Positions 1-6,892 of a DNA stretch of 8,212 bases are shown piece by piece. Both the position numbers and the translations under genes were made by a program. The notes under the pieces were generated by a model, which had not been told where the DNA came from, made no database searches, and saw only the letters and a program-made list of their open reading frames with translations. The DNA lies in contig JAPLUJ010000615.1 in NCBI GenBank assembly GCA_026397695.1, forward strand, positions 1 through 8,212. Reading direction: 5' to 3'. How positions within the stretch are numbered: the first letter of the stretch is position 1; each line of letters starts with the position of its first letter. Source of the DNA: Verrucomicrobiota bacterium (GTDB lineage Bacteria; Verrucomicrobiota; Verrucomicrobiia; Verrucomicrobiales; Akkermansiaceae).

Positions 1-1604
1 TCGTGCTCGACGGCGAGGTGATCAGCGCGCCCGTGGTGCAGTCGGTGCCGCTCGGCAAGCAATTCATCATCGAAGGCCTGCGCGAACCGGGTGAAGTGCA
101 GAGCCTGTCGAACTCGCTGATGAACCCGTTGGAAAACGCGCTGATCGTGGGTGAATTCCGCTCGGTTTCCCCCACGCTCGGATCCGCGGTTGTGCAGCAA
201 GGGCTTGTTGCGGGGTTGCTCGCCCTCTCGATGACCTTTCTTTTTGTGATGCTTTACTACCGCATGTCGGGTCTGATTGCCATTATCGGTCTCCTCGTCA
301 ACATGGTGATTTTGTTCGGTGTGATGGCGATGTTCGGCTTCACCTTCTCCTTGCCCGGCATCGCCGGCATCGTGCTGACCATAGGCATGGCGGTGGACGC
401 GAACGTGCTGATTTACGAACGCTTGCGCGAGGAAATCGATGCCGGCAAATCCCTCAGAAACGCCATCGACGCGTCCTACGAAAAAGCCTTCTCCGCCATT
501 TTCGACTCGAACCTCACCTCGCTCATTACCGCAGTCATCCTGTTCTGGCTGGGCAGCGGCACGATCAAGGGATTCGCCGTCACGCTGACCATCGGCCTAA
601 CAGCCTCGATGTTCTCAGCGATTCTGGTCACCCGGGTGTTGTTCCGCTGGGGCATGGATTTCAATGTTTTCAAGAAGCTCACCTTCCTGCATCTCATCAA
701 GTCGGCGCATTATGATTTCATGGGGAAACGTCGGCTTGCCATCATTCTTGCGCTCGCCACGTTCGTGATAGCCTGTCTGGCCTTTGTGGTGCGTGGGGAG
801 CACGCGCTGGGGATTGACTTCACCGGCGGCACCCGCATCCAGTTCCTGCAGGGCAAGGAAACCAAGATTTCGCTAGAACAGGTTCAAAAGGCCTTGGATG
901 AAATCAAGCTTTCGAAAGGTGCCTATCCGCAGCAGGAAACCAACCCCACGACCGGCACTTTGCTGACCGTGCGCTGTGCCTCCGCTGATACATCCAATAT
1001 CATCAGCAAACTGCGTGAATCGATCCCCGCTCTCAGCGAAAAGAAAGCCGATTCGGAGGATTATGCCATTGATGCGAGCCAGGAGGAAGTGTCGGCGCTC
1101 ATCGGCGGCACGTTCCTCACCCAATCGCTCATCGCCATTGCCCTTGGACTGTTAGGGATCGTGCATGATTGCATCATCTGTCTCGGGATGGTGGTGCTGA
1201 TGGGGGGTGAACTCTCGCTGATCCACGTCGGCGCCGTTCTAACAATCGCCGGCTACTCGATAAATGACACGATCATTGTGTTCGACCGGATCCGGGAAAC
1301 GCTGCTGATCCGGACCGGATCGGTCGAGAAAATCATGAATGAGGCGATCAATGCCACGCTGTCGCGGACCTTGCTCACTTCGGGTGCCACGTTGATCAGC
1401 GTCGCCATTCTCGCCTTCCTCGGTGGCACCGCCCTGCGCGATTTCGGCGTGATCATCTTCATCGGGATCATTGTCGGCACCTTCTCCTCGATCTTCATCG
1501 CTTCGCCCGTGGTCCTGTGGTGGAGTACCCGCAAGGGAGGAAGCATCCGTGAGGACGTGCTCGCCACCACCGCCAAGGCCGAGTCCATTTCGGCAGCTCC
1601 CTGA
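1..1604 (+). CDS. secDF: SecDF fused protein-export subunit, 5' partial
   Basis: Inner-membrane partner of SecYEG that uses the proton gradient to help pull secreted proteins out of the channel. The reading frame is open at the left edge and ends at TGA 1602-1604, giving about 533 visible residues; the SecD N-terminus and most of its periplasmic domain lie outside. Numbering from codon 3-5, the end of SecD P1 (LDGEVISAPV) is at 2-11, the SecD membrane part at about 63-215 with the signature GMAVDANVLIYERLREE at 128-144 (conserved Asp), and the SecF part at about 238-505 with GIDFTGGT at 270-277 and GYSINDTIIVFDRIRE at 417-432. SecD and SecF are fused, as in Bacillus and many Verrucomicrobiota. 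Oddity: around residues 379-391 the sequence passes from LLGI straight to VHDC, where SecF proteins normally have about 20 more residues including an RFEW-like motif (see findings). The identification is secure; whether the SecF half works is open. Confidence 0.96.
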   Translation, partial: VLDGEVISAPVVQSVPLGKQFIIEGLREPGEVQSLSNSLMNPLENALIVGEFRSVSPTLGSAVVQQGLVAGLLALSMTFLFVMLYYRMSGLIAIIGLLVNMVILFGVMAMFGFTFSLPGIAGIVLTIGMAVDANVLIYERLREEIDAGKSLRNAIDASYEKAFSAIFDSNLTSLITAVILFWLGSGTIKGFAVTLTIGLTASMFSAILVTRVLFRWGMDFNVFKKLTFLHLIKSAHYDFMGKRRLAIILALATFVIACLAFVVRGEHALGIDFTGGTRIQFLQGKETKISLEQVQKALDEIKLSKGAYPQQETNPTTGTLLTVRCASADTSNIISKLRESIPALSEKKADSEDYAIDASQEEVSALIGGTFLTQSLIAIALGLLGIVHDCIICLGMVVLMGGELSLIHVGAVLTIAGYSINDTIIVFDRIRETLLIRTGSVEKIMNEAINATLSRTLLTSGATLISVAILAFLGGTALRDFGVIIFIGIIVGTFSSIFIASPVVLWWSTRKGGSIREDVLATTAKAESISAAP

Positions 1605-1622
1605 TTTGCCGAAACGTCCAGA

Positions 1623-1654
1623 TGCCTGAGATGCCATCAGGCAGGGAAAGTTTT
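1623..1654 (+). terminator. Possible terminator of secDF
   Basis: A perfect 7-bp inverted repeat, TGCCTGA (1623-1629) and TCAGGCA (1637-1643), has a 7-base loop and starts 18 bases after the secDF stop. The short run TTTT at 1651-1654 lies 7 bases after the stem, which is further than in a classic intrinsic terminator, so the call is tentative. Its position just after the last plus-strand gene fits. Confidence 0.4.
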
Positions 1655-1720
1655 GTGCGCGCTGCGCTCACGCCGTGCCAATTTGGCCTGCGGCATTCAG
1701 AAGCCGCCGTGATCACTGCG

Positions 1721-1778
1721 GCCTGCGTTCCGTTCCGTATACGCAACTGGGTTTTCGACAGTTTGTCTGACAAATTAT
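1721..1778. repeat. 58-bp direct repeat, copy 1
   Basis: This stretch is repeated at 1791-1848 with 57 of 58 identical bases; the only difference is C1730 versus A1800. The unit contains several inverted repeats: TGCGT/ACGCA around the CGTATACG palindrome, AACTG (1745-1749) with CAGTT (1759-1763), and the odd palindrome TTTGTC-T-GACAAA (1762-1774). The last two overlap and would be mutually exclusive folds. The repeat lies in the gap between convergent genes and does not look coding. It could be part of a dispersed intergenic repeat family; that needs the genome. Confidence 0.9.
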
Positions 1779-1790
1779 TAAGTAACGGCT

Positions 1791-1848
1791 GCCTGCGTTA
1801 CGTTCCGTATACGCAACTGGGTTTTCGACAGTTTGTCTGACAAATTAT
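1791..1848. repeat. 58-bp direct repeat, copy 2
   Basis: Second copy of the 1721-1778 unit, with a 12-base spacer (1779-1790) and a 70-bp period. The palindrome TTTGTC-T-GACAAA recurs at 1832-1844. The single changed base, A1800, completes CGTTAC (1796-1801), which pairs with GTAACG (1782-1787) in the spacer, so copy 2 can form a 6-bp stem that copy 1 cannot. Confidence 0.9.
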
Positions 1849-1857
1849 AATGGCAGC

Positions 1858-1906
1858 GTGCGGAATGCCCGCGCCACTGTGGTCCGGGCATTCTGTCCGG
1901 CCGCAC
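1858..1906. repeat. Nested inverted repeat
   Basis: GAATGCCCG (1863-1871) pairs perfectly with CGGGCATTC (1885-1893) across a 13-base loop that itself holds CCAC-T-GTGG (1874-1882). An outer arm, GTGCGG (1858-1863) and CCGCAC (1901-1906), brackets it, sharing G1863 with the inner arm and leaving a bulge of about 7-8 bases on the 3' side. It could form a strong hairpin on either strand. No T-run follows on either side, so it is not a standard intrinsic terminator. It could be a REP-like element, a decayed mobile-element end, or part of the adjacent repeat cluster. Confidence 0.65.
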
Positions 1907-1907
1907 C

Positions 1908-1928
1908 GTTCTTTGCCGAACAAAGAGC
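1908..1928. repeat. Hairpin GTTCTTTG / CAAAGAGC
   Basis: An 8-bp stem with one G-T pair and a 5-base loop (CCGAA) begins one base after the nested inverted repeat. Function unknown. Confidence 0.5.
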
Positions 1929-1938
1929 CAACAGCATT

Positions 1939-1959
1939 GGGGAGGAACCGGTGCTCCCC
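1939..1959. repeat. Hairpin GGGGAG / CTCCCC
   Basis: A 6-bp G/C-rich stem (1939-1944 with 1954-1959) has a 9-base loop that contains the palindrome ACCGGT. It lies downstream of the HEAT gene read on the minus strand and might help end that transcript, but no T-run follows it. Confidence 0.45.
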
Positions 1960-1995
1960 GTGTGCCAAACCACCGCTGGCCACCATCGCCGCTGC

Positions 1996-2033
1996 TCACT
2001 CGATCATCACTCGCTACTCACTCGCTACTCACT
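1996..2033. repeat. 11-bp tandem repeat over a stop codon
   Basis: The unit TCACTCGCTAC occurs at 2007-2017 and 2018-2028. It is preceded by a degenerate copy, TCACTCGATCA (1996-2006), and followed by a partial TCACT (2029-2033), about 3.5 copies in all. The HEAT protein's TAG stop (2025-2027, minus strand) lies inside the array. Because 11 is not a multiple of three, a change in copy number upstream of the stop would shift the reading frame and alter the C-terminus. Confidence 0.85.
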
Positions 2034-2714
2034 TGGGCACTGCGGGTACCGGGGTTGAGCCGATGGCGGCGGCTTGGCGCTCGCGATCAAATCACGTCCG
2101 GGCGTGACCGGCGGATTCTGACTGTGGCCCGGAAGGAACTGGAAAGCGCGTGCGGCTACGGGGTTGCCGTGCTTGGCGAGTTGCGTGGCGGCGGTGAGCG
2201 CGGCATGGGCGGCGGGAATGCGCAAGTCGGCAGGGCCGGTGGTGAGCACCGTGCGGAGGGTTTGCGCGGCCTCGGTGGTACCGATCATGCCGAGAGACGC
2301 CAGCGCTTCAGATACCACGCCGCGTTTGGGATCGAGTGCCAGCTTTTGGAGGTCGGGTACCGCCGCGGTGTCGCGCCGCACGCCGAGCGAGTTCACCACC
2401 CCGGCCAGCAGGCGGCCGTCGAGCCGCTGTAAGGCTTTGCGCAGGGCCTCTCCGGCAGCGGGATCCTGGATCGTTTCCAGTCCGCTGCGGGCGTAGTCGG
2501 CGAGAGGTTCTTTATCTAACAATGCAGCGAGGGCCGGAACTGCGGCGGGGCCTCCCACCACGGCGAGTTGCTGACAGGCGCGGGCTTTCTCATGCACGTC
2601 GGCTTCGGACGCGAGCACGGCCAGGGCCGATGCTTCGGTGGTTTCCGGCACTGGAGCGGCATCGGCCAACGACAGAACCAGCAGGGCGGGAATGAAGGAA
2701 CGAATGGTTATCAT
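2025..2714 (-). CDS. Secreted HEAT-repeat protein, probably shortened
   Basis: A protein of 229 residues if started at ATG 2714. That start is preferred because it puts a signal peptide, MITIRSFIPALLVLSLADA, at the N-terminus; the longer frame back to 2774 only runs into the end of the upstream gene. Residues about 28-190 form alpha-helical HEAT/PBS-lyase-like repeats of about 30 residues with recurring patterns (GGPAAVPALAALL at 54-66, DTAAVPDLQKLAL at 115-127, EAAQTLRTVL at 148-157). HEAT solenoids bind proteins; no enzyme motif is seen. From about residue 192 to the end, the character changes to a Pro-rich, low-complexity tail (NPPVTPG, SAKPPPSAQPRYP) unlike a repeat. This suggests the ancestral C-terminus was lost or frameshifted, with the stop now in a tandem repeat. 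It is the last gene of the three-gene operon, 23 bases after the oxidoreductase stop. Coding and repeats are fairly sure; truncation is an inference. Confidence 0.75.
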   Translation of the reverse strand: MITIRSFIPALLVLSLADAAPVPETTEASALAVLASEADVHEKARACQQLAVVGGPAAVPALAALLDKEPLADYARSGLETIQDPAAGEALRKALQRLDGRLLAGVVNSLGVRRDTAAVPDLQKLALDPKRGVVSEALASLGMIGTTEAAQTLRTVLTTGPADLRIPAAHAALTAATQLAKHGNPVAARAFQFLPGHSQNPPVTPGRDLIASAKPPPSAQPRYPQCPSE

Positions 2715-2737
2715 ATAACAACTTACAAGATTCGGGT

Positions 2738-4030
2738 TCAAGCGTGCCACGGCGCGCGGCGGGCGCGGCTGCACATACGGTTGGCTTCAGCGTCGTTGAC
2801 AAATGTTTCGGTGACGGGGTCGAATTGCACCTTGCGGCCGAGTCTCCAACCGATCGCGGCGGCATGCGAGACGATGTGGCCGCGGCGCGTCACGTCGGCA
2901 TTGGCCGCCGGTTTCGCACGCGACTTGACGCAGTCGAGGAAATTGCGGATGTGCTGGGTCGGGTCGGTTCCCGCCATCTCCTTGGGCGGACTACTTGTTA
3001 GGAGAGTGGGTGACGAGACTGCGATTTTGCCGGAGTCGGCGGCTTCGATCCAGCCATCATCGCCTTCGAAGCGCACCGGGCAGGTTCCCGGGACGACCCA
3101 ATTGCCCTCACCCCTGAATCCTGCGAGGCGCATGACGAGTTTCACGCCACTGGCGTAACGGGCGTGGATGGTTTCCCCATCGGCTTCGAATTCGACCGGC
3201 GTGGTGTCGTCCGCGCTGGCCGCCCACTGGCAGATATCCACGGTATGCGCGCCCCATTCGGGCAAGGCCGCCCCGCCATGGAAATCATAGTAGCCGCGCC
3301 AGCGCCCCTGCACGTAGCTCTTGTTATAGGGTCGCCACGGGGCCGGGCCCAGCCAGCGGTCCCAATCGACCACATCGATGTCGGGTTCGGGCTCGGCGGG
3401 CAGCCACACATGGCTTTCTTCAAGGCGCAGGATTGAGGCGTGGACGGTGTGGATTTTTCCCAGGCGGCCACTGCGTGCCAGTTCCGCCGCGAAGCGGAAA
3501 TTATCGACGTTGCGGCGCTGGGTGCCGGCTTGGAAAACCCTGCCGTAGCGATTTACGGCATCGGCCAGTTCCTGGCTCTCGCGGATGGGCATGCTGCAGG
3601 GTTTTTCGCAATAGACATCCTTGCCCGCCTTGGCGGCGAGGATGATGCCCAGCGCGTGCCAGTGATCGCCGGTGGCGATGAGCACCGCATCGATATCGGC
3701 GCGGCCGAGGACTTCGAACATGTCCCGGGTTTTGGTACAGTCTTCGTTGCCGTATTGTTTGTTAGCCATCCGGCGGACCGTCTCGCGCCGATCCGCCTGC
3801 ACGTCGGCAATCGCCACGAACTGCACGTCGGGTTGCTTGAGAAACGCGTTGAGATCCTCCCGTCCGCGCGGGCCGATGCCGATTCCGCCGACGACGATAC
3901 GGTTGCTGGGGGCCACCGCGCCGTCTTTCCCCAGGGCGGAAGCTGGGATAATCGTCGGCATGCCCAAGGCCAGTGCCGTGGTTTTCAAAAAGTCTCGTCG
4001 CGTGGATTTCGTGATCATGGGAGTTGGCAT
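2738..4030 (-). CDS. Tat-exported Gfo/Idh/MocA family oxidoreductase
   Basis: NAD(P)-dependent sugar or sugar-derivative dehydrogenase, 430 residues from ATG 4030, 8 bases after the MFS stop. ATG 4018 is the alternative; both keep the Tat signal. Residues 9-16 are STRRDFLK, a twin-arginine motif, followed by a hydrophobic stretch and a likely processing site near ASALG (30-34), so the enzyme probably acts in the periplasm. The Rossmann fold starts at IVVGGIGIGPRG (45-56). DHWH lies at 122-125, the family's EKP motif at 142-144 (Lys143, the usual catalytic lysine), and a dimer/substrate-domain segment with WGAHTVDICQW at 259-269, where His262 and Asp265 match the usual HxxD pair. The C-terminus (FVNDAEANR, 410-418) is typical of Planctomycetota/Verrucomicrobiota members. 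The family is secure; the substrate cannot be told from sequence. The neighbouring sugar porter fits a carbohydrate role. Confidence 0.94.
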   Translation of the reverse strand: MPTPMITKSTRRDFLKTTALALGMPTIIPASALGKDGAVAPSNRIVVGGIGIGPRGREDLNAFLKQPDVQFVAIADVQADRRETVRRMANKQYGNEDCTKTRDMFEVLGRADIDAVLIATGDHWHALGIILAAKAGKDVYCEKPCSMPIRESQELADAVNRYGRVFQAGTQRRNVDNFRFAAELARSGRLGKIHTVHASILRLEESHVWLPAEPEPDIDVVDWDRWLGPAPWRPYNKSYVQGRWRGYYDFHGGAALPEWGAHTVDICQWAASADDTTPVEFEADGETIHARYASGVKLVMRLAGFRGEGNWVVPGTCPVRFEGDDGWIEAADSGKIAVSSPTLLTSSPPKEMAGTDPTQHIRNFLDCVKSRAKPAANADVTRRGHIVSHAAAIGWRLGRKVQFDPVTETFVNDAEANRMCSRARRAPWHA

Positions 4031-4038
4031 ATTTGATG

Positions 4039-5361
4039 TTAAGCTTCGAGGCGGCGCTCGATATCCTCGAGCGACCGGCCTTTGGTTTCGGGGACCATGG
4101 TTTTCACCCAAATGAGTTGCAGAACCATCATGCAACAGAAGAAGAGAAAGACGTAACCGGGAGCAAAGGCGGCCACCATGGCGGGGAAGCACGTCGTTAG
4201 AAGTGCCGCGAAGATCCAATGGGTGAAACTGCCCAGCGACTGACCCTGCGCCCGGTGCCTGTTAGGGAAAATCTCCGAGATGAAAACCCAGATGACCGCG
4301 CCCTGGCCGATGGCGTGCGCCGCGATGAAGGAGAAGATGCACGCCGGAACAATCACGTAGGTCTTGGTGAAAAACGCCCACGCGCAAAGGCCGAGCGATG
4401 CGATATAACCGAACGAGCCGATGTACAGCAGCGTGCGGCGCCCGAGCCGGTCGATCAACCAGAGACCGACGAAGGTGAAGATCAGATTGGTGATGCCGAT
4501 GCCAACGGATTGCAGCAGCGCGGCCTTGGCTCCCAGCCCGGTGAGTTCGAAAATACGCGGCGCGAAATAGAGGATCGCATTGATACCCGAGAGTTGATTG
4601 AAGAAGGCGATGAAAAATGCCAGCAGGATCGGTGTTGTTAGTTGCAGGCTCCAGAACCGGCCGGTGCTCGTCGCCTCGTGGGAAACCGCCGCGATGTCGT
4701 CCACCTTGGATTTGATCTCGGCGTCGCTGGCGAGCGGATAGATCAGGCGGATGACGCGGGTTCCCGCCGCGCGATCCTCCTTATACCCGATCAGCCAGCG
4801 CGGGCTTTCGGGAATGATGAGGCAGGCGAGCGTGTAGATCACCGAAGGCACCGCCATGACACCGAGCATCCAGCGCCACGCGTCATCGCCGATGCGCGCG
4901 AGCAGATAGTTTGATAGAAAAGCCACGAGGATGCCGAAGACGATGTTGAATTGGAACATGCCGGCGAGGCGTCCGCGACGTTCCGGGGGTGCGATTTCCG
5001 AGATATAGAGCGGGGCGGCCACGGTGGACACGCCGATGGCGATGCCGCCGATGAAACGCGCCGCCATGAACGAATAGACCTCATTGGCAAAGGCGGACCA
5101 CAACGACCCGATGAGAAAGAGTGACCCGATGTAGAGCAGCGTCTTCTTGCGGCCGAAGCGGTCGGTGGGCCAACTCCCGACGAGCGAGCCCAACACCGTG
5201 CCCCACAACGCCGCGCCCATCGCCAGCCCGTGCATCACCGGGCTCAAGCCCCAGAGGACTTGGATCGTTTTCTCCGCACCGGAGATCACGACCGTGTCAA
5301 AACCAAAAAGAAACCCCGCCAGCGCGGAGACGACGGACCATAGGAAGAGGCGTGAATTCAT
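4039..5361 (-). CDS. MFS sugar porter (sugar:H+ symporter type)
   Basis: Inner-membrane transporter of 440 residues, normal for the sugar porter family (XylE/GLUT type), with about 12 hydrophobic segments. Seen motifs: DRFGRK (67-72) after TM2, PESPRWL (184-190) ahead of the central loop, QLSGINAILYFAP (256-268), DRLGRRT (304-310), and PETKG (424-428) near the end. Start ATG 5361 is chosen because it begins directly before TM1 (LFLWSVVSALAGFLFGFD); the frame extends upstream to 5436 but that part is not membrane-like. No Shine-Dalgarno is seen. It is the first gene of the operon with the oxidoreductase and the HEAT protein, which suggests it imports the sugar or oxidised product handled there. 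Exact substrate unknown. Confidence 0.95.
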   Translation of the reverse strand: MNSRLFLWSVVSALAGFLFGFDTVVISGAEKTIQVLWGLSPVMHGLAMGAALWGTVLGSLVGSWPTDRFGRKKTLLYIGSLFLIGSLWSAFANEVYSFMAARFIGGIAIGVSTVAAPLYISEIAPPERRGRLAGMFQFNIVFGILVAFLSNYLLARIGDDAWRWMLGVMAVPSVIYTLACLIIPESPRWLIGYKEDRAAGTRVIRLIYPLASDAEIKSKVDDIAAVSHEATSTGRFWSLQLTTPILLAFFIAFFNQLSGINAILYFAPRIFELTGLGAKAALLQSVGIGITNLIFTFVGLWLIDRLGRRTLLYIGSFGYIASLGLCAWAFFTKTYVIVPACIFSFIAAHAIGQGAVIWVFISEIFPNRHRAQGQSLGSFTHWIFAALLTTCFPAMVAAFAPGYVFLFFCCMMVLQLIWVKTMVPETKGRSLEDIERRLEA

Positions 5362-5490
5362 GACGGCGGGTCGGTGACAAGTCCTAACAAATGGAGTGGC
5401 GGATTTACGAGCCGGATCCCACCACCCATCAGCCACCTACGCAACTTTAATCCATCATTTTTCATCAAAACCCGTGCGGGCGGCTTTTTC
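5362..5490. other. Intergenic region between rarA and the sugar operon
   Basis: This 129-base gap must hold the promoter of the sugar operon if that operon is transcribed separately from rarA. I could not pick out convincing -35/-10 boxes. A weak hairpin, CCCGTGCGGG at 5471-5480, read on the minus strand is preceded by AAAAA and followed by TTTT; it may end the rarA transcript but its stem is only 4 bp. One CTAACA hexamer lies at 5384-5389. Confidence 0.4.
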
Positions 5491-6870
5491 CTACGTGCCC
5501 ATTTGGCTGCGCCAAAAATCCAAACGCTCCTTGATGCGTTTTTCGAGGCCCTGCTCGCCCGGCTGATAGTAAACCCGTCCTTCCGGCAGATACGCCTGCG
5601 GCACATAGGCGCCCTCGAAGTCATGTGCATACAGATAGCGCATCGCCTCCCCGGATTCGCCGGAAGCCGCGGCGAGTTTCTTGCGCGTGGTGGTGCGCAG
5701 GTGCGGCGGCACGGCCAGCGTCCGCCCGTGTTCCACATCCTCCATCGCCCGCCCGAGCGCGGCATAAGCGGTGTTGGATTTGGGCGCGGTCGCCAGATAG
5801 ACCGTGGCGTGGGCCAACGGAATCCGGCCCTCCGGCATGCCGACAAACTCCAACGCATGGTGGGCATCCATGGCCACCCGCAACGCCCCGCTGTCCGCCA
5901 GCCCGATGTCTTCCGACGCCGCTATCACCAAGCGGCGCGAGATGAAGCGCGGGTCCTCGCCGGCATGCAGCATTTTCGCCAACCAATACAACGCGGCATC
6001 CGGATCGGAACCGCGGATCGATTTGATGAAGGCCGATGCCGTGTCGTAATGCGCGTCGCCATCGGCATCATAGACCACCGCCTTGCGCTGGATGGATTCC
6101 TCCGCCACCCCAAGAGTCAAACGCACCACCCCATCCTCACCCGCGGGTGTCGTCAGGGCGGCAAGCTCCAGGGCTGTTAGAGCCATGCGCACGTCGCCGT
6201 CGGATTTCTCCGCGAGATGGCGCAGCGCTGCGGGCTCGGCATCGATGCGAAGCGCCCCCAAGCCATTCCCGGTGTCCGCCAGCGCCCGCTCTAACACACA
6301 CACCACGTCGTCCACCGGCACCGGCTCCAACTGGAAAATCTGCGAGCGCGAGACCAGCGGCGAAGTCACGTGGAAATACGGATTGTGGGTTGTGGCGCCG
6401 ATGAATCTAACCACCCCGCGCTCGATGTGCGGCAACAACACATCCTGCTGGGCCTTGTTGAAACGATGGATTTCGTCAATGAAAAGGATGGTCGTTTCCC
6501 CGCGCAGTTCGCGCCAGGTGCGCGCCTGGTCGATCTTTGCGCGGGTCTCGGCCACATTCGACTCCACTCCGCTGAGCGATTCGAAACGCGAGCCGGTGGT
6601 GCGGGCAATCACGCTGGCCAAGGTCGTCTTGCCGGTGCCGGGCGGGCCATAGAAAATCAACGAGGTGAAACAGTCCGACTCGATTGCGCGACGCAACAAT
6701 TTCCCCGCTGCCAGGATGTGTTGCTGACCGGCCACCTCGTTGAGCGTGCGCGGCCGCATCCGCGCCGCCAATGGCTCGGACAATTGCGGTTTGTGCGACA
6801 ATGCCGCAGGATTAGTGAACAGATCGGACACGCTGGACGCCGCAAACCATCGCCCCATATCCGGTACCAT
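5491..6870 (-). CDS. rarA: RarA/MgsA, replication-associated recombination AAA+ ATPase
   Basis: Relative of clamp-loader ATPases that acts at stalled replication forks. Counting from ATG 6870 (459 residues): the family opening LAARMRP begins at about 35, Walker A GPPGTGKT is at 75-82, Walker B FIDE at 130-133 followed by IHRFNK, sensor 1 GATTHNP at 158-164 (E. coli has GATTENP), and an SR pair with a likely arginine finger near 174-175. The C-terminal part keeps family blocks ASEDIGLAD, LAHATVYLATAPKSN and YRYAHD-like YLYAHDFEGAYVPQ. The start is uncertain: ATG 6858 is in frame, and GTG 6831 would give VSDLF at the N-terminus and 446 residues, nearest to E. coli's 447. It follows the TPR gene by 22 bases and is probably co-transcribed. 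Identity is secure. Confidence 0.95.
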   Translation of the reverse strand: MVPDMGRWFAASSVSDLFTNPAALSHKPQLSEPLAARMRPRTLNEVAGQQHILAAGKLLRRAIESDCFTSLIFYGPPGTGKTTLASVIARTTGSRFESLSGVESNVAETRAKIDQARTWRELRGETTILFIDEIHRFNKAQQDVLLPHIERGVVRFIGATTHNPYFHVTSPLVSRSQIFQLEPVPVDDVVCVLERALADTGNGLGALRIDAEPAALRHLAEKSDGDVRMALTALELAALTTPAGEDGVVRLTLGVAEESIQRKAVVYDADGDAHYDTASAFIKSIRGSDPDAALYWLAKMLHAGEDPRFISRRLVIAASEDIGLADSGALRVAMDAHHALEFVGMPEGRIPLAHATVYLATAPKSNTAYAALGRAMEDVEHGRTLAVPPHLRTTTRKKLAAASGESGEAMRYLYAHDFEGAYVPQAYLPEGRVYYQPGEQGLEKRIKERLDFWRSQMGT

Positions 6871-6892
6871 GCCAGTCCATAAACATGACCGT

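Noticed and set aside
1239..1637. Minus-strand open frame of 132 codons opposite the end of secDF
   Set aside because: Antisense to conserved SecF sequence, rich in Gly, Asp and Arg without motifs; a shadow.
1721..1848. CRISPR array
   Set aside because: Only two units, 58 bp each, with a 12-base spacer and no cas gene in the window; sizes do not fit.
1620..2024. Insertion sequence or integron attC site
   Set aside because: No transposase or integrase, no matching terminal repeats with target duplication, and no attC core pair seen; repeats are reported without that label.
1622..2107. Small open frames in both strands across the repeat region
   Set aside because: They overlap one another across direct repeats and hairpins and lack any recognisable protein character.
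3440..4036. Long plus-strand open frame (198 codons) opposite the oxidoreductase
   Set aside because: It lies wholly antisense to a gene with clear family motifs and shows no recognisable domain; GC-rich genes often leave such shadow frames.
5374..6180. Plus-strand open frame of 268 codons opposite rarA
   Set aside because: Antisense to the well-conserved C-terminal part of RarA; its residue content (Arg, His, Gly rich) is typical of a shadow frame.
597..6296. CTAACA sites as scars of excised elements, prompted by the TGTTAG at 1150 beside the SecF gap
   Set aside because: At the other coding sites the protein aligns with family expectation without missing residues, so the link with the SecF gap looks coincidental.
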